From contig CBDCMO010000002.1 of assembly GCA_965219125.1 (NCBI GenBank), forward strand, positions 1,984,001 through 2,048,000: a DNA stretch of 64,000 nt, written 5' to 3'. Every line of letters starts with the position of its first letter. Within the stretch, counting starts at the first letter, position 1. This document shows positions 9,006 through 18,542 of the stretch, piece by piece. Position numbers and translations under genes: made by a program. The stretch is from JBBSOK01 sp965219125 (lineage in GTDB: Bacteria > Bacteroidota > Bacteroidia > Flavobacteriales > Flavobacteriaceae). The notes below the pieces were generated by a model. It ran no database searches. It had not been told where the DNA came from and saw only the letters and a program-made list of their open reading frames with translations.

Positions 9006-9869
9006 ATGAATTTATATCCCATTGAAGCTGGTAATTTTAAATTAGATGGCGGCGCCATGTTTGGCGTTGTACCCAAAACGTTGTGGACTCGAACCAATCC
9101 TGCAGACAGCAATAATATGATTGATATTGCCGCGCGTTGCCTTTTAATTGAAAAAGGTAATAGGCTTACACTTATAGATACTGGGATGGGAAATAAGCAG
9201 TCTGATAAATTTTTCGGTTATTACGATCCTTGGGGAAGTTTTAATTTAGACGATTCTTTAAAAAAACATGGTTTTTCACGAGATGATATTACCGATGTTT
9301 TTATGACGCATCTACATTTTGACCATTGCGGCGGCAGTGTACAATGGAATAAAGATAAAACCGGATACGAACTTGCGTTTAAAAATGCAACATTTTGGAG
9401 CAATAAAGACCATTGGCAATGGGCAACAAAACCAAATAGACGTGAAAAGGCTTCTTTTTTAGAAGAAAATATTTTGCCGATGGAAATTAGTGGGCAATTA
9501 AAATTTGTTGAAAAGCCAATAAGTGATTTTTCAGAAGCAAAAGAACTTGATTTCGGGATTCTTTTTGTTGATGGGCATACCGACAAACAAATGATTCCAC
9601 ATATTAAATATCAAGATAAAATAATTGTCTTTATGGCAGATTTGATACCAACAGCCGGACATTTACCCTTGCCATTTGTAATGGGTTACGATACAAGACC
9701 TTTATTAACCTTACCCGAGAAAGAGAAATTTTTAAAGCAAGCAGCCGATAATAATTACTACTTATTTTTAGAACACGATGCCCACAATCAAATAATAACA
9801 GTTGAAAATACCGAAAAGGGCGTTCGGTTAAAAGAAAGCTTCAACTGCAACGATATTTTTAATCAATAA
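9006..9869 (+). CDS. MBL-fold metallo-hydrolase
   Basis: Metallo-beta-lactamase fold hydrolase of 287 residues. The zinc motif is THLHFDHCGG (HxHxDH, about residues 104-113), with later metal ligands in VDGHTDKQM and FLEHDAHNQ. A longer frame from ATG 8946 adds 20 residues (MRPTARVHRLL...). I chose 9006 because homologues typically open with a stretch like MNLYPIEAGNFKLDGGAMFG. The substrate is not predictable; the lactonase/AttM-like subgroup is possible. It lies 14 bases ahead of the subtilase gene and may be cotranscribed with it. Confidence 0.85.
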   Translation: MNLYPIEAGNFKLDGGAMFGVVPKTLWTRTNPADSNNMIDIAARCLLIEKGNRLTLIDTGMGNKQSDKFFGYYDPWGSFNLDDSLKKHGFSRDDITDVFMTHLHFDHCGGSVQWNKDKTGYELAFKNATFWSNKDHWQWATKPNRREKASFLEENILPMEISGQLKFVEKPISDFSEAKELDFGILFVDGHTDKQMIPHIKYQDKIIVFMADLIPTAGHLPLPFVMGYDTRPLLTLPEKEKFLKQAADNNYYLFLEHDAHNQIITVENTEKGVRLKESFNCNDIFNQ

Positions 9870-9883
9870 TTCAATTTACGAAA

Positions 9884-11554
9884 ATGAAACTTTTAAAACA
9901 CTCCTTATTAATTGCCAGCACTGCCTTGTTTTTAGCTGGTTGTGGCGCTTCAGCCCCAATTATTTCAACCCCAATTACAAATATAGATTCACAGCCACTA
10001 AAGGTTCAAACGCTTACAGACGAACAACTAAAATCTTGGCCAATGGCAGATTTGGTTACAGACACAATTCCTGGAATGAGTGTTGAAAAGGCGTACCGCG
10101 AAATCATAAAAAATCGAAAAGGCCAAACTGTAATTGTTGGAGTTATAGATAGTGGTGTAGATATTACACACGAAGATTTAAAAGATGTTTTATGGACAAA
10201 TAAAGGCGAAATTGCCGGTAACGGAAAAGATGACGATGGCAATGGTTATATTGATGATGTTCACGGATGGAATTTTTTAGGAGATATAGTAGGTGAAAAT
10301 CTTGAATATGTTAGATATATTAAAAAATTAGGGCCAAAATTTGAAGGAAAAAGCGAATCCTCAATTAGCGCCGCAGATAGAAAAGACTTTGCAATTTATA
10401 AAAAAGCAAAAGCTGAATATGACAAATCTTTTGGTGAAGCAACTTCAAATAAAGCAAGATATGACCAATTGCTTACACAAATAACGCCAGCTCACTCCGC
10501 AATGACCAAAAAGTTGGGCAAAGCAGATTACACCGCAGCCGATTTAAAAGCGATTCAAAATCCTACAGATGCTGAAAAACAACAAATTGGTTTATTAACG
10601 CAAATGTTAAGTTATGGCGAGCCGGTGCCAAAGGTTTTGGAACAAATTAATGAAGGTGTAGCTTATTTTACAAATCAGCTGAAATACAACCTAAATATGA
10701 CTCAAGACTTTAGAAAAGTTTTAGGCGATGATCCAGAAGATATTAATGACAGGATTTACGGTAATAATGATGTTGATGGGCCAGAACCAACAAAAGAAAA
10801 TGTGCTTCACGGCACGCACGTTGCGGGAATAATTGCTGCCAAACGCGGTAACGGTATTGGTATGGATGGTGTTGCAAATAATGTTCAAATACTTGTTGTT
10901 AGAGCGGTGCCGGATGGTGATGAAAATGATAAAGATGTGGCTTTGGGAATCCGTTATGCAGTTGATAATGGTGCAAAAGTTTTAAATACCAGCTTTGGTA
11001 AATATTATTCTCCACACCCAGAATGGGTTTGGGATGCTTTAAAATATGCCGCTTCAAAAGACGTTTTAATTGTAAACGCTGCCGGAAACGAAGGCGAAAA
11101 TCTTGATGGAATTCAAGTTTATCCAAACGATCAAACTGTAGAAAATCCTACCGAAGTGAGCAATAGTTTTATTACAATTGGTGCTTTAAATTACAAATAC
11201 GGCGGCGAGTTGGTTGCAGATTTCTCAAACTACGGAAAAAGCAATGTAGATGTTTTTGCGCCGGGCGTTCAAATATGGTCCACCACACCTTTAAATACTT
11301 ATAAATTTTTGCAAGGAACGTCAATGGCTTCACCGGAAGTTGCAGGTGTAGCAGCAATGATACGTTCTTATTATCCAAAACTTAGCGCAAAGCAAGTAAA
11401 ACAGATTTTAATGGATAGCGGTTTGGCGTCAAGTTCTCCTGTTATTTTAGGTGGGGACAAATCGAATACCGCGCCATTTAATACCATCTCAAAATCTGGG
11501 AAAATGGTAAACCTTTATAACGCCTTGATTATGGCAGATAAAATGTCTAAATAA
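9884..11554 (+). CDS. S8 family serine protease (subtilase), lipoprotein
   Basis: Envelope-anchored endopeptidase of 556 residues. The signal peptide ends in lipobox LAGC (Cys about 20). The catalytic triad is visible: Asp in VIDSGVDITHEDL (about 88), His in HGTHVAGIIAA (about 308) and Ser in GTSMASPEVAGVAAM (about 480). The Asp-His distance of about 220 residues is far larger than in subtilisin. It holds a charged, Lys/Glu-rich insertion (about 125-290), a pattern I associate with Bacteroidota S8 enzymes. The stop overlaps the next start (TAATG), so it is probably translationally coupled to the M1 peptidase; both may degrade periplasmic peptides. Confidence 0.93.
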   Translation: MKLLKHSLLIASTALFLAGCGASAPIISTPITNIDSQPLKVQTLTDEQLKSWPMADLVTDTIPGMSVEKAYREIIKNRKGQTVIVGVIDSGVDITHEDLKDVLWTNKGEIAGNGKDDDGNGYIDDVHGWNFLGDIVGENLEYVRYIKKLGPKFEGKSESSISAADRKDFAIYKKAKAEYDKSFGEATSNKARYDQLLTQITPAHSAMTKKLGKADYTAADLKAIQNPTDAEKQQIGLLTQMLSYGEPVPKVLEQINEGVAYFTNQLKYNLNMTQDFRKVLGDDPEDINDRIYGNNDVDGPEPTKENVLHGTHVAGIIAAKRGNGIGMDGVANNVQILVVRAVPDGDENDKDVALGIRYAVDNGAKVLNTSFGKYYSPHPEWVWDALKYAASKDVLIVNAAGNEGENLDGIQVYPNDQTVENPTEVSNSFITIGALNYKYGGELVADFSNYGKSNVDVFAPGVQIWSTTPLNTYKFLQGTSMASPEVAGVAAMIRSYYPKLSAKQVKQILMDSGLASSSPVILGGDKSNTAPFNTISKSGKMVNLYNALIMADKMSK

Positions 11555-13389
11555 TGAAATATAGCCTAACCAGTTTACTACTAATTATTTTCGGATTCTC
11601 ATCATTTGCGCAAGGCAACACATCTTATTGGCAACAAAAAGTTGATTATAAGATGAATGTTGACATGAATGTGAAAACATATCAGCTTAAAGGAAATCAA
11701 GATTTAACGTACACCAATAATTCGCCCGATACATTAAATAGGGTTTTTTATCATCTGTATTTTAATGCCTTTCAGCCCGGCAGCGAGATGGATGTGCGTT
11801 CACGAACAATTGTAGATCCGGATAGTCGTGTTGGCGATAGGATTTCAAAACTTTCACCTTCTGAAATTGGTTATACAAAACCAACTTCTTTTACACAAGA
11901 TGGAAAAGCAGCGAAATACAAAATAACGGGAACGGTAATGGTTGTTGAATTAAATAGCCCCATTTTACCCGGACAATCAACTAATTTTAAAATGGAATGG
12001 GACGGACAAGTTCCACTTCAAATAAGAAGAAGTGGCCGAAATAACAGTGAAGGTGTCGAACTTTCTATGACGCAGTGGTATCCGAAATTAGCCGAATATG
12101 ATTTTCAAGGTTGGCACGCAGACCCTTATATAGCCCGAGAATTTTATGGCGTTTGGGGAGATTTTGATGTGAATATAACAATTGATGAAGATTACACAAT
12201 TGGCGGTAGCGGTTATTTACAAAATCCGGCAGAGATAGGACATGGATACGAATTGCCGAACCAAAAAACAATGAAGCCGAAAAACGGTAAATATACGTGG
12301 CATTTTTTAGCGCCAAATGTGCACGATTTTAGTTGGGTTGCAGATAAAAACTTTGTGCACGATACCTATCCGGGACCAAATGGGGTAACGCTTCACTTTT
12401 TTTACAAAAACAAACCTGAGTTGAAAGAAGGATGGACAAAGCTTCAGCAAAAAACGGCTGATTTAATGCAGTATTACAACGAACATATTGGTCAATATCC
12501 ATACAAGCAATATTCAGTTATACAAGGTGGCGATGGCGGCATGGAATATGCAATGAGTACTTTAATTACAGGTGAACGTAAATACGAAAGCCTTGTTGGA
12601 GTAACTGCTCACGAAATGGCACATAGTTGGTTCCAATTTTTATTGGCAACCAATGAAAGTAAGAATGAATGGATGGATGAAGGGTTTACCTCATACATAA
12701 GTGATGAAGCTTTTGATAAGGTTATGGATAACAAAAATCCAAATCCACATGCGGGCAGTTATAGAGGTTATATCAATTTAGCAATAAGTGGAAAAGAAGA
12801 ACCTGCAACAACGCACGCAGATAGATATGATACCAACCGCGTTTACAGCACAATTGCCTATAGTAAGGGAGCCGTTTTCTTGTCGCAATTGGGTTATATA
12901 ATCGGCAAAGACAATTTAGATAAAACATTGAAAAGATATTTTGATGAATGGTCATTTAAACATCCAACGCCAAATGATTTCATACGTGTGGCTGAAAAGG
13001 TTTCAGGTTTTGAATTAGATTGGTATTTAACAGATTTTATGCAAACCACAAACCAAATTGATTATGCAATAAACAATGTTTCGGTTGAAGGCGATGCGAC
13101 AAAAATAACGCTTGAGCGAAAAGGTTTAATGCCAATGCCAATAGACTTTTATGTAACATACGAAGACGGTTCTCAGGAATCATTTTATATTCCATTACGA
13201 ATGACGTATGCTGAAAAAGCGAATCCATTTCAAGATTTGAAACGTACCGTTTTCGAAAATTGGCCGTGGACTAACCCAACATACGAATTTGAAATAAAAG
13301 GAAACAAAAAAATAACCGCAATGACTATTGATGCCTCAAAAACAATGGCAGATGTAGATGCTACCAATAACGCTTGGCCAGCGGAATAA
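11554..13389 (+). CDS. M1 family zinc metallopeptidase
   Basis: Secreted gluzincin aminopeptidase-like protein of 611 residues with signal peptide MKYSLTSLLLIIFGFSSFAQ. The zinc site HEMAHSWF (about 353-360) is followed 18 residues later by the third ligand in NEWMDEGFTSY. The substrate-binding GxMEN-type motif is present as GGMEYAMST (about 328-336). A beta-rich N-domain precedes and a helical/beta C-domain follows. No sorting tail is seen, so it is probably periplasmic or outer-membrane associated. It overlaps the upstream subtilase by one base and is followed by a strong terminator. Confidence 0.93.
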   Translation: MKYSLTSLLLIIFGFSSFAQGNTSYWQQKVDYKMNVDMNVKTYQLKGNQDLTYTNNSPDTLNRVFYHLYFNAFQPGSEMDVRSRTIVDPDSRVGDRISKLSPSEIGYTKPTSFTQDGKAAKYKITGTVMVVELNSPILPGQSTNFKMEWDGQVPLQIRRSGRNNSEGVELSMTQWYPKLAEYDFQGWHADPYIAREFYGVWGDFDVNITIDEDYTIGGSGYLQNPAEIGHGYELPNQKTMKPKNGKYTWHFLAPNVHDFSWVADKNFVHDTYPGPNGVTLHFFYKNKPELKEGWTKLQQKTADLMQYYNEHIGQYPYKQYSVIQGGDGGMEYAMSTLITGERKYESLVGVTAHEMAHSWFQFLLATNESKNEWMDEGFTSYISDEAFDKVMDNKNPNPHAGSYRGYINLAISGKEEPATTHADRYDTNRVYSTIAYSKGAVFLSQLGYIIGKDNLDKTLKRYFDEWSFKHPTPNDFIRVAEKVSGFELDWYLTDFMQTTNQIDYAINNVSVEGDATKITLERKGLMPMPIDFYVTYEDGSQESFYIPLRMTYAEKANPFQDLKRTVFENWPWTNPTYEFEIKGNKKITAMTIDASKTMADVDATNNAWPAE

Positions 13390-13413
13390 GGTTTTCTGAA
13401 TTCTAAATATTTT

Positions 13414-13450
13414 AAAATGGGCAATCAATTTTTGGTTGCCCATTTTTTTT
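13414..13450 (+). terminator. Intrinsic terminator after the M1 peptidase gene
   Basis: 11-bp stem AAAATGGGCAA (13414-13424) pairs with TTGCCCATTTT (13436-13446) around an 11-base loop and runs into a T tract. It closes the subtilase/M1 operon 25 bases after the stop codon. Confidence 0.85.
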
Positions 13451-13488
13451 TGACACAGAAATTTAAACCATTTCCCTAAATTTACCCA

Positions 13489-13854
13489 ATGAAGCAAAAC
13501 TTCCCAAAGAGCGAAAATCTTAAAAGCGAAAAAGCTATTCAGGCTTTGTTTTCTAAGGGGAAATCTTTTACCAAATATCCAATTAAACTTATCTATATTA
13601 TTTCCGAAGAAAAGGAAAAAACGCAAGCAGGCTTTAGTGCGCCAAAGCGTAATTTTAAAAAAGCGGTTGATAGAAATCGCATTAAAAGACAGTTACGGGA
13701 AGCATATCGGCTTCAAAAACATATACTTGAAGAAAAAGATGGCAAGAAATTTGCCTTTATGTTTTTATATCTTAGCAAAGATCTTCCGCAGTACGTTCAA
13801 CTTGAAAAAGCAATGGGCAAACTGCTAAAACAACTTACAGATGAGAATATTTAG
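13489..13854 (+). CDS. rnpA: Ribonuclease P protein component
   Basis: Protein subunit of RNase P, which trims 5' leaders from pre-tRNA. It is 121 residues and basic, with the hallmark RNR motif in VDRNRIKRQLREAYR (about residues 62-76) preceded by FSAPKRNFKKA. The ATG at 13489 gives a normal length. Unlike in many bacteria it is not next to rpmH; its 3' end overlaps the following lipoprotein gene by 14 bases, which suggests coupling. Confidence 0.95.
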   Translation: MKQNFPKSENLKSEKAIQALFSKGKSFTKYPIKLIYIISEEKEKTQAGFSAPKRNFKKAVDRNRIKRQLREAYRLQKHILEEKDGKKFAFMFLYLSKDLPQYVQLEKAMGKLLKQLTDENI

Positions 13855-14686
13855 TCTTATTTTATTGCTAACGCTAACCGTGTTTAGCTGTTCAGAAAAC
13901 AACCCAGATTTTGGTACTACTTCAAGTAAAATGGAAAGCGCCGATGAAAGTTATATTTCAGAAGAAATTCCAATCACCAATCAGCTTGTTCCGCCACCTC
14001 CGCCAGACGGCAGTGAAACTTCACAAACTGCCGAGCAAAAAATAATCAAAACCGCAAACCTTGCTTGGGAAACGAGCGATTTGGATGCAACACATTCTAA
14101 AATCCTAAAAGCTGCAAGCCAATATAAAGGCTTGGTTCAAAACGATAATTCTGGAAAGGATTATAATAGATTTTATAAAAATATCACGGTTCGGGTTCCT
14201 TCTGAAAATTTTCAGCCGTTTCTCGATGCAATATCCGAGGGCGTTTCATATTATGATACAAAAGACATTTCACAACAAGACGTTTCAGAAGAATTTGTAG
14301 ATCTGCAAGCGCGTTTAAAAGCAAAACGTGAACTTGAAAACAGATATCTTGAATTATTGAAAAGCGCCAAAACCGTTGAAGATATGCTCTCAATTGAACG
14401 GGAACTAGCGAATATTAGAGAAGAGATTGAAGCAAAACAAGGTAGATTGCAATTTTTGGAAAACAGGGTTTCATTGAGTACAATTACTATAAACTTTTAC
14501 AAAACCACATCAGAAACTGGGGTTACACAGTCTTACGGACAAAAAATAAAAAACGCACTCCGCGGTGGTTGGGACGGTATTTCGGTTTTCTTTATTGGGC
14601 TACTTTACATTTGGCCATTATTTTTTTTGGCGGTTTTGATTATTGTTTTAGTTCGGTATAGTATTAAGCGTAAAAAAAGTAAATAA
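13841..14686 (+). CDS. DUF4349-type lipoprotein
   Basis: 281-residue lipoprotein with lipobox VFSC (Cys about 17). After a Pro-rich linker (LVPPPPPDG) comes the DUF4349 core (about 70-235). This contains a long coiled coil (LQARLKAKRELENRYLELLK ... IEAKQGRLQFLENRVSLSTI) and is followed by one membrane helix (VFFIGLLYIWPLFFLAVLIIVLV) and a basic tail. Having both a lipid anchor and a C-terminal helix could let it span the periplasm or hug the inner membrane. The molecular function of the family is unknown. Confidence 0.85.
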   Translation: MRIFSLILLLTLTVFSCSENNPDFGTTSSKMESADESYISEEIPITNQLVPPPPPDGSETSQTAEQKIIKTANLAWETSDLDATHSKILKAASQYKGLVQNDNSGKDYNRFYKNITVRVPSENFQPFLDAISEGVSYYDTKDISQQDVSEEFVDLQARLKAKRELENRYLELLKSAKTVEDMLSIERELANIREEIEAKQGRLQFLENRVSLSTITINFYKTTSETGVTQSYGQKIKNALRGGWDGISVFFIGLLYIWPLFFLAVLIIVLVRYSIKRKKSK

Positions 14687-14822
14687 CCATTTGCAAAGTC
14701 GCGGGACTTGTAAATTTAGAATCAAGCAATTTAAAAGTGCTCGATTTTTTTCAAACCGAGATTGATTGATTTGCTCGCCCACAAACAATTCTGTATCTTG
14801 ATTCCGAATAAAATTTAAAAAA

Positions 14823-16454
14823 ATGAAGTTGAAAAAACGAATTATCATCCCGATTTTGGCTCTCGGAATTTTTATTTCCACCGTAAGTTTTAAAAGCGAT
14901 TTTTTTGAAATTGCCAAACAAATTGAAATATTCACAACGCTTTTCAAAGAACTGAATATGAATTATGTTGACGAGATAACACCCGCAACGTTGATGGATA
15001 AAGCAATAAAAGGTGTTCTCGAAGATTTGGATCCGTATACCGTTTATTGGAACGAGCAATTAATTGAAGATGCCCGAATTAATAATAGCGGCGTTTACAC
15101 AGGTATTGGGGCAAACGTAAGCACAAAAAACAAAAAGATTGTAATTGTTGAACCGTTTAAAGATTATCCCGCAGATAAAGCAGGCCTTAAAGCTGGCGAT
15201 GAAGTAATTAAAATTGGAGAAGTTAATATTGCAAATTTTGATGATGATGCGGGCGAGCTTTTAAAAGGTGCGCCAGGCTCCAAAGTTGAACTTACCTATT
15301 TGCGACAAGGAAAAACGGAAACTACAACACTTACAAGAAATGCAATTGAAGTTGGCGCCGTTCCGTTTTATAAACTTATTGACGATAATATTGGTTATAT
15401 AGTACTTTCACAATTTAATAGAAAAACAACGCAAGAAACCAAAGCAGCGTTAGAAGATTTGAAGCAAAAAGGAGCCACCAAAATTGTATTGGATCTACGC
15501 GGAAATCCGGGCGGTCTTTTAAACGAAGCTATAAATGTGGTAAACCTGTTTGTGCCAAAAGGCGAAATTATTACAACTACAAAATCCTCTATAGAAAAGT
15601 ACAACCAAGTTTACAAAACAACGCAAGAGCCTGTAGATACTGAAATTCCGTTGGCTGTTTTGGTAAACGGCCGCAGCGCTTCGGCTAGTGAAATTGTTTC
15701 CGGTGGTTTGCAAGATTTAGATCGCGCAGTAATTGTTGGTGCACGTAGCTTTGGAAAAGGTCTGGTACAACGCCCTAAAAAATTGACTTATGGCACTCAG
15801 TTAAAAATAACCATTTCAAGATATTACACGCCAAGCGGACGTTGCATTCAGGCTTTAGATTATTGGCACAGAGACGAAAATGGCGATCCGGTACGGAAAG
15901 ACGCAAAGGAATACAACGAATTTAAAACCAAAGGAGGTAGAACCGTTTATGATGGCGGGGGCATATTGCCCGATGTTCAATTGGCATCTGCTGCGTTTAG
16001 CCCAATTACTACAGCGCTTTTAAAAGACAATGCTATTTTTGACTATGCTACAAAATATTATTACAGCCATCAAGTAACAAATTTGCAAGAATTTAAATTC
16101 GGGGAAGCAGACTTTCAAGACTTTTTGTCTTTTTTGAAGCAAACAAACTTTGATTATAAAACCGAAACCGAAACCAAATTTGCCGAAGCCTTACGAGCTG
16201 CCGAAGATGACGACCTTAAAAAAGACATAGATACTAATTACGGCCAATTAATGGCGGCTTTAAACAAAGGAAAAGATAATGCCATAGTCGAAAAAAAGGC
16301 TGAAATTATGAGCTTACTTTGCGATGAGATATTGAAGCGTTATTTCTACAAAGTAGGCCTTTACGAATATCAAGTAAAACACAATCCTGAAATTTTGGAA
16401 GCAATTTCTGTTCTTAATAATAATAGCAGATATAACAAGATTTTAAAGCGGTAA
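14823..16454 (+). CDS. S41 family C-terminal processing protease (Ctp/Prc type) with PDZ domain
   Basis: Envelope serine protease of 543 residues. It has an N-terminal signal/anchor (RIIIPILALGIFISTVSF) and a PDZ domain (about 100-185, GIGANVSTKNKK ... AGLKAGDEVIKIG). The catalytic core has the nucleophile Ser in NGRSASASEIVSGG (about 295) and the general-base Lys in GARSFGKGLVQ (about 320). Such enzymes trim C-termini of periplasmic or secreted proteins (family knowledge). It is about 135 bases downstream of the DUF4349 gene and may be part of that cluster. Confidence 0.93.
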   Translation: MKLKKRIIIPILALGIFISTVSFKSDFFEIAKQIEIFTTLFKELNMNYVDEITPATLMDKAIKGVLEDLDPYTVYWNEQLIEDARINNSGVYTGIGANVSTKNKKIVIVEPFKDYPADKAGLKAGDEVIKIGEVNIANFDDDAGELLKGAPGSKVELTYLRQGKTETTTLTRNAIEVGAVPFYKLIDDNIGYIVLSQFNRKTTQETKAALEDLKQKGATKIVLDLRGNPGGLLNEAINVVNLFVPKGEIITTTKSSIEKYNQVYKTTQEPVDTEIPLAVLVNGRSASASEIVSGGLQDLDRAVIVGARSFGKGLVQRPKKLTYGTQLKITISRYYTPSGRCIQALDYWHRDENGDPVRKDAKEYNEFKTKGGRTVYDGGGILPDVQLASAAFSPITTALLKDNAIFDYATKYYYSHQVTNLQEFKFGEADFQDFLSFLKQTNFDYKTETETKFAEALRAAEDDDLKKDIDTNYGQLMAALNKGKDNAIVEKKAEIMSLLCDEILKRYFYKVGLYEYQVKHNPEILEAISVLNNNSRYNKILKR

Positions 16455-16514
16455 TTTGCTTTTGAATTACAATAATTTCAAAATATGCTTAAAATTTCTA
16501 ACTAATAATTCAGA

Positions 16515-17540
16515 ATGAAATTCAAAATAATAGTATTATTTCTTTTTATAACAATTCAAAGTTTTGCTCAAATTTCTGTCGGTTCAAAACATATTGGAAG
16601 GTCGAGCAATTTTAAAAAAGGTGTATTAGAAAAGTTCAAAAATACAGAAACCATTTTTCTATTATCAAGCATATTCAATAAACAGGAATATGAAAATATA
16701 TTGAAAGATTCGTGGACTGTAACACCTTATAAAATTGTTGAATTAGAAAATTTTAACATTACTGAATATTTTGGAAAAGATTTTAATATCGCTCAATTAT
16801 CTGGTTTTAAAAGAACGAGAGATATGCAGTACGGTGGCGGCCAAGTTGTTAACTTACATGCCTATATAGATATAAAACTGTACGATGGAAAAGAAATTTT
16901 AGAAAAACTAGAAAAACTAAAGCCAGAACAACATTCAAAAAAAATAAACGATATTTTAGAAGCTAATTCGTATGACATTGCGCGTTTTTATATATTTCCA
17001 AAGGACGATTTTATTGTTACGGCGCTCGATACTAATATGAACACAACTGTTAATTCTTTATATACAGAAGATGTGTTTTTCAATTACAAATTGGGATTTC
17101 TCAAAAATTACTTCCAAAAAATAAATAATTTAATTAAAGATGAAGAAGTTTATTGGTTATATGAAGATGATTATTTGCCCGAACTTCAAAAATTGAAAAA
17201 TAATACGCTCTTTATTCCGTCGTATATTAGCATTAAATTTAAACCTTTTAAAGGCGAAGATGGCGAGGAAAATAACGAAAACATTGAAGATATTTTTGAT
17301 AAATATGACTTCAAATATGAAATTATTGATGACGAAAAATTAAGTGATAAAATACTTGCCACAGAACCAATATATTACCTTCGATATGTTAGAACGAATG
17401 CCGAACGGTTTATACAAGTTGTAAATTCAATTACAGGTGAAATTATTTACCGAAATTATATTGCAGGGCTCTCCTACCAAATTAAATCTAAACAGATCAA
17501 AGATTTAAACTCTACTATTTTGAAAGCTTCAAAAAAATGA
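16515..17540 (+). CDS. Secreted protein of unknown function
   Basis: 341 residues with a clear signal peptide (MKFKIIVLFLFITIQSFAQ). The remainder is alternating beta/alpha and rich in Lys, Asn and Asp, with no Cys cluster and no motif I recognise. No sorting tail or membrane helix follows the signal, so a soluble periplasmic or secreted protein is most likely. Base composition is slightly more AT-rich than the preceding protease gene. It stands between the S41 protease gene and a small gene with its own promoter box. Confidence 0.6.
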   Translation: MKFKIIVLFLFITIQSFAQISVGSKHIGRSSNFKKGVLEKFKNTETIFLLSSIFNKQEYENILKDSWTVTPYKIVELENFNITEYFGKDFNIAQLSGFKRTRDMQYGGGQVVNLHAYIDIKLYDGKEILEKLEKLKPEQHSKKINDILEANSYDIARFYIFPKDDFIVTALDTNMNTTVNSLYTEDVFFNYKLGFLKNYFQKINNLIKDEEVYWLYEDDYLPELQKLKNNTLFIPSYISIKFKPFKGEDGEENNENIEDIFDKYDFKYEIIDDEKLSDKILATEPIYYLRYVRTNAERFIQVVNSITGEIIYRNYIAGLSYQIKSKQIKDLNSTILKASKK

Positions 17541-17629
17541 AGAAGTAAATTAACTTTAAAAATTCATTAAAACATCAATTTTAAAAATGTTATTAATTTG
17601 ATTAACAAAACATTGGCTTCAATTTAAAC

Positions 17630-17637
17630 TATTTTTG
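17630..17637 (+). promoter_or_regulatory. -7 promoter element (TATTTTTG)
   Basis: Exact TAnnTTTG match 16 bases before the ATG at 17653. A TTG at 17613-17615 lies upstream at shorter than usual spacing. It overlaps the extension of the longer reading frame, which supports the 17653 start. Confidence 0.45.
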
Positions 17638-17652
17638 TGTATCTTACAAATT

Positions 17653-18024
17653 ATGGTACAGATAGATAAACAAGAAAACACGGAAATTATTCAGGAATCG
17701 GTAACATATTTAGAAAATCGAGGATTTGAAAACATTAAAGCAGACATTGAAGGTTATGAAACCCCAAAAAGCTATCATAAAAAAGATAGTGAAATAAGCA
17801 TAACTCCAGACATTACAGCAGACAGAGCTGGAATTAAGCATTATTTTGAAGTGAGTTTAAAATCTGGCGAACCGAGGCTTTTAAAAAGTAAATGGAAGTT
17901 CTTAGATACTATTACAAGAATGCGAAACCAACGTTTTAAGATTATTACACGCCGTGGACATTACAAATTTACTGATGAAATGTTGAAGGATTTAAACCTA
18001 GAAAAAAACTTGATTAAGCTTTAA
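17653..18024 (+). CDS. Small protein of unknown function, possibly PD-(D/E)xK-like
   Basis: 123 residues starting MVQIDKQENTEIIQESVTYL. Predicted helix-beta-beta pattern with ITPDITADRAGIKHYFEVSLK in the middle: an Asp followed 14 residues later by E-x-S-x-K. This resembles, but does not exactly match, the D...ExK core of the restriction-endonuclease-like fold. The C-terminal part (KWKFLDTITRMRNQRFKIITRRG) is basic and could contact nucleic acid. No signal peptide, so cytoplasmic. It overlaps the 3' end of the convergent acetyltransferase gene by 11 bases. The function is not known to me. Confidence 0.6.
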   Translation: MVQIDKQENTEIIQESVTYLENRGFENIKADIEGYETPKSYHKKDSEISITPDITADRAGIKHYFEVSLKSGEPRLLKSKWKFLDTITRMRNQRFKIITRRGHYKFTDEMLKDLNLEKNLIKL

Positions 18025-18454
18025 GCATTGCAATATGTGGTATGCCATCTTCTAAATAGCGCTTGCCAATGGTTTTAAAACCGTGAGATTCATAAAAAAT
18101 TACTAAATATAATTGGGCCGATATTTTTATCGGCCCTTTTTCATAAAATTTTTCAAGTGCTAAGATTGCTTCATCCATTATTTTATGGCCGTATCCTAAT
18201 TTTCGGTAGTTTTCACGGACTGTAACGCGGCCTATTGCAGCTTCCTCAAAATAAATTCCAGATTTAAAAGCTCTTGCATAGGCTACTAAAATGGTTCCTT
18301 CCCAACATAGAATATGTAAACCTTTTGTATCCTTTCCATCCAAATCTTGATAAATACAATCTTGTTCTACAACAAATACCTCGCTTCTAAGCTGCAATAT
18401 TAAATACAGTTCGGTTATGGTAAGCTCTTCAAAAGTTTTTGTTTCAAAATACAT
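18014..18454 (-). CDS. GNAT family N-acetyltransferase, ElaA-like
   Basis: 146-residue cytoplasmic acetyltransferase. The acetyl-CoA loop is seen as IGRVTVRENYRKLGYGHKIM (about 75-94, V-x-x-x-R-x-x-G-x-G/H pattern). It is preceded by the strand ILVAYARAFKSG and the ElaA-like opening LILQLRSEVFVVEQDCIYQDLDG. The acceptor substrate is unknown. It is monocistronic and convergent with the 123-aa gene. Confidence 0.88.
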   Translation of the reverse strand: MYFETKTFEELTITELYLILQLRSEVFVVEQDCIYQDLDGKDTKGLHILCWEGTILVAYARAFKSGIYFEEAAIGRVTVRENYRKLGYGHKIMDEAILALEKFYEKGPIKISAQLYLVIFYESHGFKTIGKRYLEDGIPHIAMLKA

Positions 18455-18542
18455 ATTTTGCTATCAGTTGTTTGAAAAATATTTTGGCGGTAAAATTAGG
18501 TAATTGGAAGTTGTGTTTTTTATTCAATTAGAAATAAAAGAA

